Shown here one piece after another: positions 11,237 through 22,528 of a stretch of DNA of 64,000 nucleotides (its first letter is position 1; each line of letters opens with the position of its first letter). Both the position numbers and the translations under genes were made by a program. The stretch spans positions 9,862,501 to 9,926,500 of the forward strand of contig NC_056764.1 of the NCBI RefSeq assembly GCF_018687715.1. Reading direction: 5' to 3'. The DNA is from Carya illinoinensis (lineage: Eukaryota; Streptophyta; Magnoliopsida; Fagales; Juglandaceae). Under the pieces are notes generated by a model that saw only the letters and a program-made list of their open reading frames with translations, was not told the DNA's origin and made no database searches.

Positions 11237-11608
11237 TTAGTTATAACTATTCAGATGTTCAGACATAGAAATACCTTCACAAAATTGGAATCTGAAGAGC
11301 TTCTTCTTCAAGTGCAAACGACTCTCAATGCTCTTCTTCATGAACTTATCCTCCAATTTCTGCCAAAGTACCCTAGCATTTGTCTCTCTCATGACAAAAT
11401 AGTTTTGTTCTTTGGTAAGGCATAATCGGATTGTACTACAAGCTTGAATATTAAGTTTCTTCCAACCCTGATCAGTCATATAATCTGGCTTTCCTCCCAA
11501 CGCAATATCCAACTCTTGTTGGATCAAAACGTCCATGACTTCACACTGCCACATGCCGAAGTTGCTTGGCATTTGACACAGTGGACCGACACCCAGAGCT
11601 ACTGGCAT
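11237..11608 (-). pseudogene. copia-2 gag N-terminal part
   Basis: It encodes a copia gag segment: MWQCEVMDVLIQQELDIAL, then RLCLTKEQNYFVMRETNARV and LHLKKKLFRFQFCEGISMSE, ending HLNSYN and a TAA. The frame continues beyond the stop as ILADLLNLDVEIENEDK. The TAA sits where a Lys codon (AAA) would be expected. Gag would form the virus-like particle around the element RNA. The N-terminal start was not resolved. Confidence 0.82.
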
Positions 11609-12153
11609 TTTCAGAGCTTCTATCTCTTCTAGTTCCTTCCATTTGAATTTAGAAAATTTAGACTCAAAATTTTAAAATTCCAACCGTACGGATGAGTCCG
11701 GAATGATCCAAATAGTTGGAAAGCACTATTTGATCGTTGAAATCGGACTCTAGATGGCTTAGATCAAGCCCAAAATGGATCTGAAAAACGGACGATTTTG
11801 ATCTGTATGGCGCGTGGGATGCACACGCTGAGTAAGGCATCTGGGGGTGCGTTGGCGCATGGATCACACACGCTGCAGCAGCTGTGTGCGCGTGGGGGAG
11901 CGTGAGGCGCATGTATGACACACTCTGAACCTGTGTAGGGCTCGTGGGGAGCGTGTCCTTCACGCGTCTTCAACCTTTGGAGCGCGTGGGAGCGTGTGGC
12001 TCAGTCATCTTCCTCCTCGATGCGTGTGGGGCTCCTCCGACCTCCGTTTTCGATTTCGTTTGTGCAACGGATTCGTCTCAACGCGAGGAACACCCTGGAG
12101 TTGTCAAAAAATTGATTTTAATCAACTTGAATTTTTGGACAGCTCAAACCAGA

Positions 12154-12165
12154 GCTCTGGTACCA
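12154..12165 (-). other. Primer binding site of copia-2
   Basis: On the minus strand, just inside the LTR after two bases (AT), lies TGGTACCAGAGC. It differs by one base from the TGGTATCAGAGC complementary to the 3' end of initiator tRNA-Met, the usual copia primer. Confidence 0.8.
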
Positions 12166-12167
12166 AT

Positions 12168-12525
12168 TGTTGTGCCTCCGGCCTGTCCAAAAAATCACAC
12201 AAGACAATATTTAAGTGGTTCAGCAAATTGCTTAAGTCTACTAGAGCCTCTTTTATAGAATTTGTACGAGATTTACAAAACACTCTACAAAATTCTATTT
12301 CTCTCTCACGTCCCTCTTTCTCTCTTCACCCACTGCTTATCTGCACAATTAAGCTCTCCTATTTATATGAGAGTAAACCTCTACGATGGCCTGCATCTTC
12401 TGACTTTGAAGAGAGTGGGTGCCTAGTACAACAAACATGGTGGGTGGCCTAACATTTGGTGCCTAACAAAACAAAGCATCTTACGGTGCATGTGCAAATC
12501 ATGGCCACTTGGGTGGCTTTCAACA
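12168..12525 (-). repeat. 5' LTR of copia-2, 358 bp
   Basis: Ends TGTTGTGCC and CTTTCAACA. It includes the 94-bp segment missing from the partner LTR. In place of the intact TATAAATAGG box this copy reads TATTTATATG on the plus strand, so the palindromic TATA setting is altered. The leader inside it (about 11690-12150) is GC-rich, with repeated GCGTGGG/GAGCGTG motifs. Confidence 0.9.
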
Positions 12526-13685
12526 CTCAGCATATACTCGTTTGAGAGCTTCAATAAAATTGTGCACTTTTTACACACACATATATATAGCTACTAGTTA
12601 TGATTCATGGATTATATTGAGATTATGAGAAAAATGTATTTTCATGGAAGTATTTATCATTCATATTAAAACTGGTCCCCCTCGCGTGGAGAGAGTTTGA
12701 AGAGGTCGTAGACAGGTAGATCCTCTCTCTCCACCGTATCTTTTTTTTTTTTTTTTTTTAGATATGGGGATTTGGGGAGGGGATCAAACCCCAGACCTCA
12801 CTTTTTGGAGGTGGGGCTTCATGCCATCAGGCCGTTGGCCTTTGGCCTCTCCACCGTATCTTAATAGCTAGTTTTATATAATTATAAATATATATATATA
12901 TATATACACATATATACACACACCCACGTATATATACTGCTTATTTAATGATCATCTCTATCTTGTCTGTTGCATGCTTTGGATTTCACCGCGCGCCTTA
13001 ATTAATTCCCTAATTGTTAGGCGTCGAGCAATCAGCAAGGCAATTAATTGTCGATCGGTATAGAAATCGTGCGTGCGAGAAGCCACGAGTACTGCTACAC
13101 ATGAATGGAAGAAATCATTGTGTTCATATATATATATATATCCAATTTAATCAGTAATTATAAGTATATATATACAAACAACGTACGTACGTACGTACGT
13201 CAGGCCAAACCACAGGCCAGCCAGGGAAGACTAGTTTCGCTCCCTATTTCATTTCTGCCATGTATATTATAAGCTGGTCAAAGATAAAACTCCGAATGAA
13301 ACAAATCCGCCAAAAATAGTCAAATTAAGATCACAAATTTATAAAACTAGTACTACATGCAGGAGTACTTTACACGTACGTGATCTCTTAAAGCGGTATA
13401 GTTTTTTCCACTTCTTCGATCGGCTTAAGCTAGGAATTAATAAATTAAATTATTATTCCTAAAAAATATCTACCATCAATTTTTTTTCATATTTATAATT
13501 TGTTAGAAAACATCTATGAACAACATTAATCCATTCATCATGTTCTTCATCTATGAACAACAACCCATTATTTATAATTTGCGTTAGAAATATATATCTA
13601 TGACCAACAATCCCGTAAACATTCAAGTACTAAACTCAGAAGAATTGTGTATATATATTAGATGAAATACACACACCCACATATA
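12526..13685. other. Intergenic DNA with TA and ACGT microsatellites
   Basis: Apart from the SINE this holds a TA run near 12889-12906, AT runs near 13128-13140, and a perfect ACGT tetranucleotide repeat at about 13182-13201. No gene recognised. Confidence 0.6.
12741..12846 (-). mobile_element. tRNA-derived SINE, about 105 bp, with 16-bp target duplication
   Basis: On the minus strand the unit starts GGCCAAAGGCCAACGGCC, includes a box-A-like TGATGGCATGAAGCC, then a box-B-like GGGGTTTGATCCCC (Pol III consensus GGTTCGANNCC), and ends in a run of about 17 A. It is flanked by the identical 16-mer CTCTCCACCGTATCTT (12727-12742 and 12847-12862), the signature of LINE-assisted retroposition. It resembles the Au-type plant SINE pattern by memory only. 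Confidence 0.8.
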
Positions 13686-13991
13686 TGTTGGAATATACAA
13701 ACTCAGATTGAAGCTTTGGAGTTGAAGTCAAGGGAATTGCTAAACAAAAAAGAGCAAAGGATGATGAGGTTTCTAAATGACAACTAAATTAAGTTGAAAT
13801 GCAGATGAGATAAATTAGTCTAAGTTAGTTAGCATACATGTCTATAAATAGAAATGATGTAAAGAAAGTCAATTCATTCAGTCTTCATTCATTCAGATTA
13901 ATGAGAAATTTACATTGAGTTTTTCCTCTCAAATTTTTCTTTCACATTTCTAGTTCTCTGTTCTTGATTCTTCAAGTTACAAAATTTTACA
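13686..13991 (+). repeat. 5' LTR of copia-3
   Basis: TGTTGG...TTTTACA, with TATA-like CTATAAATAG near 13842. The primer site TGGTATCATCAT follows at 13992, one base on from the CA end, complementary to the initiator tRNA-Met end at its first eight bases. Confidence 0.92.
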
Positions 13992-14043
13992 TGGTATCAT
14001 CATCCATAAACATTCCGCTGTCTTCTCCTTCTTCTTCTTCTTC

Positions 14044-15045
14044 TTGATTCTTTCTCTAGAATTCTTGTTGTTTCTTTCTTCTGCTTCTATGGCAGAATCT
14101 TCCAATGATTCTTCTCCTCCTTTGGGGAATCCTTATGATGATTCCTCAAGTTACTACTATCTGCATCCATCTGATAATTCTGGAGCTCTTTTTGTATCTA
14201 AGATTTTTTCTAGTGACAACTATGTGGCTTGGAGTCAATCCATCACAATTGCTCTCACAGTCAAGAACAAAGTTGCCTTCATCGATGGGAATTTGCCTCA
14301 ACCTAACCCTGCTAATGTTAGACTTAAGACTGCCTGGTTACAGGCAAACAATCTCGTGCTTTCTTGGCTAATGAATTCCATTGCAAAGGAGATTTAAGGT
14401 AGTCTTCTTTATTTCAACAATGATGCTGACATCTAGAATGAATTAAAGATTTGATACCTGCGTAGTGATGGTCCAAGAGTATTTGCTTTGGAAAAATCCT
14501 TGAGTTCTATTTCTCAGGGCTCGAATTCAATCATTGAGTACTTTAGTGTTTTCAAAGCACTATGGGATGAATATGTTAGTTATCATCCCCTTCCCACTTG
14601 TAATTGTGGATTTATGGAAAAATGTACCTGTGCAGTGTTGAAGAATCTTATTGATCAATAACAAGCTGACTATGTCATGAAATTTTTGATTGGGTTACAT
14701 GATTCTTTTTTTGCAATTCGAAGTCAACTATTGCTTCTCTCTCCATTACCATCAATGGGTAAGGTTTTCTCCTTATTGATACAAGAAGAAAGCCAACGTT
14801 CTTTAACTAATGCAATACATATCCCTCTTGATCCCCATGCTATGGATGCTACACAACCATTCACACAAACTAATGTAGTACAAACTTCTTCAAATGCTGT
14901 TAAGTTCAGCAAAGTCAGAGGCAAATCAGATGTCATTTGTTCCTATTGTGGATTTTCTGGACATCTTGTAGATAAGTGTTTCCAGCTTTTAGGCTATCCA
15001 CCAAGATGGAAAGAGCCTCGAGGAAAGAGAAGTAATTCTACATGA
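14044..15045 (+). pseudogene. copia-3 gag
   Basis: Gag begins near MAESSNDSSPPLGNPYDDSS (the methionine at 14089). The copia gag N-terminal motif follows (LFVSKIFSSDNYVAWSQSIT...FIDGNLPQPNP). A stop at about 14395 and further stops at about 14440-14660 break it. From 14677 the frame is open again (FLIGLHDSFFAIRSQLLLLS), with a CCHC knuckle CSYCGFSGHLVDKC. The C-terminal PPRWK following the knuckle is usual for this gag type. Confidence 0.85.
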
Positions 15046-16159
15046 TTGCCCAATGCAAACATTGCATCTTCTATGGAGCAAAACTTAAACAACCCAACTA
15101 TGTTATTTTCTCAAGAGCAAATACAAAATTTGATTATCTTGCTAATAGTCTATCTAGTTTTCCTACCAATTCCAATCCTGCAGTTAATACTACCTCTACA
15201 TCAGGTAATAATCCCATTCTTTGTTTAGCTAATGTCTCTTGAAATCATACTTCTCCTTAGATATTAGATACTGGAGCAACAGATCATATGATATGTTCTC
15301 CTCATTTGTTCACCTCTATAAAAATTCCAACAAGATCTTCTTCAGTTCATTTACCAAATGGTCACTCAGTTCCTATCATCTTTACTAGCACTGTTAAATT
15401 CTCCCCTAATTTAGTTTAACATAATGCTCTCTATGTTCCTTCTTTTCATGTCAATCTCATTTCTGCTTCCAAACTGACTAAAGAAAATTCGTTACTTTAT
15501 TTTTCTTTCAATCCAAATGTGTATTGCAGCACCTCAGCAAATGGAGGATGATTGAGCTTGCTGACATCAGAAATGGTCCATACCACCTAATCATATTTTC
15601 TACTACTATACAGAAGGAAATTCCTGATTTAAACAACTCTTTTTTGGCTAACACATCTACCATTAGTCCTGACATATGGCATTTTCGTTTGGGACATTTA
15701 TCTTCTACCAAAATAAAACTCATTAGTTCTATTGATTCTTCTATAAAAACATCTCATAATCCTATTTGTGAGATCTGTCCTCTAGCTAGACAAAAGAAAC
15801 TATCTTTTCCTGTATCACAAAACAATTCAAATAAAACTTTTCAATTAGTACATTGTGATATTTGGGGTCTATTCTCCACTATCTCTCATTCTGGCTATAA
15901 ATTCATTCTTACCATTGTGGATGATTATACACGATTCACTTGGCTTTTTCTTATGAAAGCTAAGTCAGAAACTCGAGCCTTAGTTGCTAACTTCATTACT
16001 TATGCTCAGACTCAGTTTAATACTCAAATAAAAACACTTAGAACAGACAATGGTCAAGAATTCAATATGCCTTCCTTTTATCAAGAAAATTACCTAATAC
16101 ATCAGCTATCTTGTGTAGAAACTCCTGAGCAAAATGGCAGAGTTGAAAGAAAGCATTAA
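15046..16159 (+). pseudogene. copia-3 protease and integrase N-terminal part
   Basis: The protease active-site region LDTGATDHMICSP lies near 15265-15305, preceded and followed by stops. The pre-integrase zinc region reads HFRLGHLSSTKIKLISSIDS and CEICPLARQKKLSFP. The integrase core reads LVHCDIWGL, FILTIVDDYTRFTWLF, LRTDNGQEF and CVETPEQNGRVERKH, so the D, D and E positions are visible. A TAA follows directly after ERKH (16157-16159). Confidence 0.88.
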
Positions 16160-16201
16160 CATTTATTAAATATTGTTAGAGCTCTCCTTTTTCAATCAAA
16201 A

Positions 16202-17748
16202 GTGCCTTTAACATACTGGACTGAATGTGTATTGACAGCTGCACATCTCATAAATCGAACCCCTTCATTTGTCCTAAATAATAAGACACCATATGATATC
16301 CTTTTTCACAAATCTCCTGCATATAACTATCTTAAAGCTTTTGGTTGTTTGTGTTTTGCCAGCACAATCAACACTTGTCGAGGCAAATTTCATCCAAGAG
16401 CCTCAAAATGCTTGTTTCTTGGTTATCCACCAAATATCAAAGGATATAAAGTGCTTGATCTCCTTACTCTTAAAATCTTTATTTCAAGAAATGTCATTTT
16501 TCATGAGAATGTTTTTCCTTCCATTCCAAACACTACTCACAAACCTTTTATCTTCCCTGATTTTCCTCAAATACATGACTTCACAGTACCTAATACCTCA
16601 CAGAATCCACCTTTTGCAATTCCATAACCTACTTCTTCACAAAATCAATCTTCTGAAATTTAGAACCCATTACTTCACAAAATCCATTTTCTGAAATTCC
16701 AAAACCCATCACTTCACAAAATCCATCTTCTGAAATTTCAAAACCCATCACTTCACAAAATCCATCTTCTGAAACTCCAACACCTGTTATTTCACAAAAT
16801 CCATCTTCTGAACTCCTACACCTGTTATTTCACAGACTAATCCTGAAATTGTAAGCTTTTCGAAGATCTGAAAGAATAGGGACTCCTCCTTCATATCGGT
16901 AGCATTTTCATTGTGGTAATATGGCTCAATCTACTTCAACATCTCAAAAATCCTTCAGTTGATGCATTCCTTCTTCTGGTAAGCCATACTCTCTTGCTCA
17001 TTTTCTTTCAACACATAACCTATCTCCTAAACATGCAGCTTTTACTTCTGACTTGTCATCTACTTTTGAACCTAAGACCTTCAAACAAGCTAATTCTTAT
17101 CCACAATGGCAAGCAGCCATGTTAGATGAGATAAAAGCTCTTGAATTAAATAAAATATGGGAACTTGCAATATTACCTCCTAATAAGATTGCAATTGGAT
17201 GTAAGTGGGTATATCGTGTTAAATTCAACACTGATGGCACAATTGATAGATACAAGGTCAGATTAGTAGCAAAAGGCTGCACCCAACAAAAAGATCTTGA
17301 TTTTTTTGACACATTCTCACCTGTAGCTAAAATGACAACAGTGAGGACTTTATTATCCATTGTTGCCATTAAGAATTGGCATTTACATCAACTTGATGTA
17401 AACAATACTTTCCTCCTTGGAGATTTAAATAAAGAGGTCTATATGCAACTACCACCAGGGTACTCCTCACCAACTGATCTGAGAGTTTGCAAACTCAAAA
17501 AGAAAGTATATGGTCTCAAGCAGGCCTTAAGACAGTGGTTTTCCAAGCTGTCATCCTCTCTACTTCAGTTTGGTTTTATTCAAGGAAAGTCTGATTCATC
17601 TCTATTCATCAAGCATAATTCAAATAGTTTTATAGCACTTTTGATTTATGTTGATGATGTGATTCTTGCCTCTAATAATCTTGATGCTATACTCACTGTC
17701 AAAAAGTTCTTAAATGACTCTTTCACTATCAAAGACTTGGAGAACTAA
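16202..17748 (+). pseudogene. copia-3 integrase end, linker and reverse transcriptase
   Basis: The integrase C-terminal part reads YWTECVLTAAHLINRTPSFV, then FGCLCFASTINTCRGKFHPR and FLGYPPNIKGYK. The linker at about 16640-16830 holds a fourfold imperfect tandem repeat built on TCACAAAATCCATCTTCTGA. RT begins at about 17080 (WQAAMLDEIKALELNKIWEL) with GCKWVYRVKFNTDG, LDVNNTFLLGDLNKEVYMQL, VYGLKQALRQW and the catalytic LLIYVDDVILAS. The frame stops at 17746-17748. Confidence 0.88.
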
Positions 17749-17756
17749 ACTATTTC

Positions 17757-18649
17757 TTGGGAATTAAAGTGGCTCGATCAACCAAAGGCATAAATTTGTG
17801 CCAACAAAAATATGCAATAGATATCTTGCAAGATAGTGGTTTTTCAGGTTGTAAACCTGTGGCATTTCCTATGGAATCTACACTTAAGCTGAGTGCAAAT
17901 GACTCATCACCCCTTTGTCAGATCTTGCACAATATAGAAGATTAGTGAGTCGGTTATTATACCTCACTATAACTAGACCTGACATATCCTACTCAGTACA
18001 AGCACTAAGTCAATTCATGGCTCATCCTAGTAGCAATCATCTCCAAGTTGCTGAAAGGGTTCTCGGATATATCAAAGCAACACCAGGGCAAGGAATTTTT
18101 CTATCTGCTCATTCCCCTCTTCATCTAAAAGCCTACTCAGATAGTGATTGGGGTGGCTGCATCGATACCAAAAAATGTGTTACTGGCTTCACAGTGTTCC
18201 TTGGTGACTCTCTTATCTCATGAAAATCAAAGAAACAGCCAACAGTTAGTCAATCCTCAGCTAAGTCTGAATACAGAACTCTATACTGTACCACATGTGA
18301 ACTACAATGGCTGATCTACTTAATAGCTGACTTGAAAATCCCTCATCCACAAGTTGTTTTGCTTTATACAGATAAAAAACCAACCTCTGAAATTGCATCA
18401 AACCCTGTCCAACATGAAAGAACCAAGCACATTCAACTAGATTGCCATTTGGTCCGAGAAAAATTGCAAGAAGGTTTAATCAAGATCATTCATATTCCAT
18501 CTAAACATCAGCTGGCAGACATTCTAACTAAACCACTTGGTTTCCTCAATTTCCATCATTTGATCCGCAAGATGGGAATGATAAATATACATTCCCCTCT
18601 TGAGGGGGGTGTTGGAATATACAAACTCAGATTAAAGTTTTGGAGTTGA
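17757..18649 (+). pseudogene. copia-3 RT thumb and RNase H
   Basis: Three overlapping frames carry the rest of pol. They are GIKVARSTKGINLCQQKYAI, then [20 protein letters not shown] with the RNase H start [15 protein letters not shown], then a third piece with the KHIQLDCHLVREKL and IPSKHQLADILTKPLG tail. Frameshifts separate them. The polyprotein ends close to the polypurine tract. Confidence 0.85.
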
Positions 18650-18913
18650 AGTCAAGGGAAGCTAAACAGAAAAGAGCGAAGGATGATGAGGTTTCTAAAT
18701 GACAACTAAATTAAGTTGAAATGCATATGAGATAAATTAGTCAAAGTTAGTTAGCATACCTGTCTATAAATAGAAATGATGTAAAGAAAGTAAATTCATT
18801 CAGTCTTCATTCATTCACATTAATGAGAAATTTACATTGAGTTTTTCCTCTCAAATTTTTCTTCCACATTTCTAGTTCTCTGTTCTTGATTCTTCAAGTT
18901 ACAGAATTTTACA
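18610..18913 (+). repeat. 3' LTR of copia-3
   Basis: TGTTGGAATATACAAACTC...TTTTACA; partner of 13686-13991, with small substitutions and a short deletion near 18660. Confidence 0.92.
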
Positions 18914-18931
18914 TATATATATATATATATC

Positions 18932-18968
<37 letters not shown>

Positions 18969-19870
18969 CATAACATAAAGATGACCTAACTAGTAATACT
19001 TGTTTTTCATTTAGCAGGCTCGATCTTAACTGAAATTAAACTTACCATTTGTTTCAAGGATTTCCTAAGAGGTGAGGCTTTGGTCTGTCAAAGCATTATT
19101 TTTTTTCATATCGACAATAAAAAGAAAAAAATTAAATACAAAATATCATCTCAAATGTCAAAAACATAATAATGATTTGCTCAAAAAGATTAAAAAAATT
19201 AGTTGTTTGCTTGACTGGTTTTTATCATATGTATACACCTCAGTACTGTCGACATTTGGCATTCAGAACTTTCACATCTGTTCTAAAAATCCAACTTGCA
19301 CACTCTTATGTATATATTTATATAATAGATATTTACATATCTGGTGCAGCACGTCACAATTTAATATTATCTCACGTTCAATTTGTTGGGCTACGAACTA
19401 AAAGGAACTCATTTTTTTATGTACATTAAGGATCCCAATGATGAATCGATATATGCTCAATAGATAACGTCTCGGCAATATCATCAAGATTCATGATTAA
19501 TGATCCCAGGGGTGAGATGATGCATGGTCATTTTTTGGACCCTTAAACATGCATGCAATGTTCACTGTAAATGTCATCGACAGATCGATGCAGCCACGAA
19601 TGCTTGCAAATGTCTTTCGGTTTTCCTTTTTCCATTACATGCATGCAGGAGTTTATACATATCCAAAGGAATCCTTACGCGTCGACCCGAACGCAATGAA
19701 TGTGATCGATCGGTGATACCGAGGGGGTCGGCGATCCAGGGAGATTAAATTTGCTACGTGAGAAGATCATGGCCGTTGCGTGTCTCGTAGGCCTTGGGAA
19801 AGTCTAAGTCGGAGTAATAACGTGTTAGGAGTTTGTAGCAGCCGCCCGATAATAAATTCATAAGCACGTA
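18914..19870. other. AT microsatellite then intergenic DNA
   Basis: A (TA)n/(AT)n tract runs to about 18968 and is the insertion target of copia-3. The remainder is AT-rich without recognisable genes; the short frames carry no known domain. Confidence 0.5.
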
Positions 19871-20034
19871 TATATACGAAAATGCTACGCCCACCGCTCC
19901 CTCGTCCCGCTCCCTCGTCCCGCTTGATGTGGCATGCCCCCGTGGCATTAGTTTAATATTAAAAAAAATTTTGAATCACTGCTTCCTTTCACTTTGTTCT
20001 TCTCTCCCGAAACAAAACCTAACAAAACCTAACT

Positions 20035-20299
20035 TCTCTCCACTTCGTAGCATTTTGGACTACCCTGGGCGAACGTCAGCCTCCCGAATCTTCCTTTCTG
20101 GCTCATAAAATTTTTTTGAATCAGTCGGCTTTTCTTCTTCTCTCCTGAGCTTCGAATCGGGTAACATTTTTCCATTCCATTTTTGAAGCAATCGGCTAAT
20201 CTCTCCACTTCGTAGCATCTCTTTTCTCCTGCCTTTTTAATTTTATGCCAACTGAAGCATTTCTTCTCTCCTAACAAATTTCTCCACTTCGTAGCATTT
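20035..20299. repeat. Three copies of an 18-bp motif in the left arm of the MULE
   Basis: CTCCACTTCGTAGCAT occurs at about 20038, 20203 and 20282, in a C/T-rich leader-like stretch. It is immediately followed by a short plus-strand start (ATG at 20310, eight codons to a possible GTATTT donor). It may be the 5' leader of a second transcript, but no coding function is recognisable. Confidence 0.5.
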
Positions 20300-21359
20300 T
20301 CCCCTGCCATGGGTGAACCTCAACTTATAAAGGTATTTTTCTGCAATTCTGAATAATCCATGGGAAAGAAAAACGTACTTTTGTTTGTACCTCTCTTGCA
20401 TCATGCATGTGATCCTCTTATATATGATCTGTGCATGCTTGCATTGTTTGTTTGTTTGCTTTTCGGATAAGTGGAAGAATACTTGTGAAAATAAGAACTA
20501 CTATTTTGAGAAATATTACTTTTATTCATTCTTGATTTTATCGATTCTACTATTATTTGGGTGAAAAGGCTAGCTTTTATAGCATTTAATGAATGATGTC
20601 TGTAATGGACACAAGTGTTTGTTGTGGGCATTATTAGATGCACAGCTTATCTACGCCGTCTTCCATCCTTCGCATTTGCTCTGGGATTTTGTAATTAATT
20701 TATTTTTATTAATTTAGCTTTGTATTTTGGGATTTTGTAAAGGTATTTTGCGTAAAAATTCATGCTTTTTCAATGGGTATTGAGATGTTGAGCTCAGTCT
20801 TTCTCATTGATCGTTGTTATTAAATGTCTTAGTATGAGCACAAACTGTTTGACTAAATGTCTCAGTTTTCCTTCTTCCAAAATGCTTGCATATCTCTTGG
20901 TCTTAATAACTCATGGGACACTTAAATAATGTTGATTCAGCTGCTTTTATGTCAGTGAAAATGGAAGGTGTGCCTACATAGTGTGAAGTGGGGTGCCAGG
21001 ATGCAACAGGCTAGAGATTGACACTATCGTGTAAGATTTAAATAAGACTATGTATCATCATTATTAAGAGTAATAGATGGGGAGGTTTTAATCTTAATTT
21101 TATCAGGTTGTCATAAATAAAAGCTTAGATTCCATTTATAAAACTTTTGTGGAAAACAGATTCCATTTTAACGTTTAATTGTTTCAAAATTGTTTAGTAG
21201 TAGGTGTAAATAATCATCTATCTTGGTTTTCTTAGCCTTTCTTGTTGCTTTCGGCTTAGCCATTCTCTCTATTACAAGATGCAAGACAAATCTGTATATT
21301 ACCATTATCAAAGATCTCTTGACTGGTGTGGTGTTACTATTTTTTTTCTAAATTTGTTG

Positions 21360-21970
21360 TAGGTGTTCTTAGTGGGATCACCATGGAAATTCCTCATCTT
21401 CAAGAAAGCAGACATTCTTTGTCTTCGTATTTTCTTGCCCCAGTGAATATACAGTGGTTGCTGCTGCATTGATAGATAATGCTAATGACATCCTCAGGGC
21501 TCGAGCACGGACTGATTCCCTTGATGAGCGAATTTTCTGTTGGGGACCTCCATATAATGGCTGTTTTTCTGAGAAATGTATGACCTAAGTCTGTGTATTG
21601 GTTTGTAAATCGATGTCTAGAACATTTTCCATCCTTTTTTTTTTTTTTTTTTGGTTCTTGTCAGAGTTTTCTTTAGAACTTAATCATGAATAAATCGCCA
21701 CTTTTTGCACGTAAAAGAAATTGATTGTTAGATAATATTATTGTTCCAAAACCAAATTATCAGGAACTGTGCAAAAATCAATGTGACTCATGTTGAACAT
21801 TGCTTTGTTGAATCTTTTGATGAATTGGAATGGATGCAGGGTGACGTAATGCCCAACAGAAATTTGGGACGACACCTTTCCAATTTCTTTCCATTTCCCC
21901 CTTCCAATTCTCTGAACATATATAGACGACACCGTGATGGTTTGAAAATAAAAATCAAGAACTTGATGTG
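21360..21970 (+). other. Possible captured exon fragments inside the MULE, unrecognised
   Basis: After TTGTAG near 21360, one frame near 21440-21585 reads as ordinary protein (SEYTVVAAALIDNANDILRA, then RARTDSLDERIFCWGPPYNG). A separate open frame at 21741-21960 reads INVTHVEHCFVESFDELEWM. I do not recognise either. Their position between the MULE left end and the transposase gene makes captured host sequence or a second transposon gene possible. Polyadenine/thymine runs and frame breaks lie between them. Confidence 0.3.
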
Positions 21971-22528
21971 TTTAGTACTTGTTAAGTGGACTCCTCGAAA
22001 TGGTCACCATTCTTGTCCTGCCACAATTTCTTTTTCTTAAGATGCAAAGGAGGAGACTGGAGAGGTACTAGTGGGGGAGTTAGAAACATCAACATGCACT
22101 TATATAATATGCAACCCCAATGCACCAATAAGGGGGGCATCCAAATAAACAGAGGAAACATATCATAATGTGGCCTCTTGCTTCATTTAATCAACTATAG
22201 AAATGTAATTTCATTACAAAATAGTTACATGGAATCTCAAAAATGGAGCAAATATACAATTGGTCCCTCCCAAAAATCTGTAGCTTCATCACGAAACATC
22301 TTGTAACTCCAAAAATGGAACAAATATACCATTTGACCCTCCCCTCATTAATTAACCAAAAAAAATGAGCAAATCTAATATATATACACCAACTATCTTC
22401 CAAAATATATGCCATTGGACCCTCCCCATCAACCAAAAATAAGTGAGGAGCAAATATAATACATACACACCAACTATCTTCCAAAATATAAGAGGTCTTT
22501 CAATCACCGTACGTGGCATCATTTATGA

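Larger units (their letters stand above)
7561..12525 (-). mobile_element. Ty1/copia retrotransposon copia-2 (Tork/TNT1-94-like), both LTRs present, defective
   Basis: Read on the minus strand the element runs LTR (12525-12168), primer site, gag, protease, integrase, reverse transcriptase, RNase H, polypurine tract, LTR (7824-7561). Both LTRs have TGTTG...CAACA ends. No 5-bp target duplication is evident (AACTA against CTCAG), so the flanks have changed or the copy recombined. Several lesions make it non-autonomous: a stop in gag, a 9-bp insertion with a stop in integrase, a frameshift, an internal deletion between integrase and RT, and a stop just before RT. Confidence 0.92.
13686..18913 (+). 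mobile_element. Ty1/copia retrotransposon copia-3, complete outline with both LTRs, defective
   Basis: Two LTRs of about 305 bp (13686-13991 and 18610-18913) start TGTTGGAATA and end TTTTACA. A primer site follows the first, and a polypurine tract GAGGGGGG (18602-18609) precedes the second. Aligning the LTRs by eye gives about a dozen differences in about 304 bp, near 96% identity, so this is an older insertion. Flanks are ATATA and TATAT: it landed in an AT dinucleotide run, so the target duplication cannot be read cleanly. Internal coding is broken by several stops and frameshifts. Confidence 0.93.

Noticed and set aside
12741..12846. tRNA gene
   Set aside because: Box A/B-like signals are present, but the cloverleaf is not, and the 16-bp flanking duplications with poly(A) identify a SINE.
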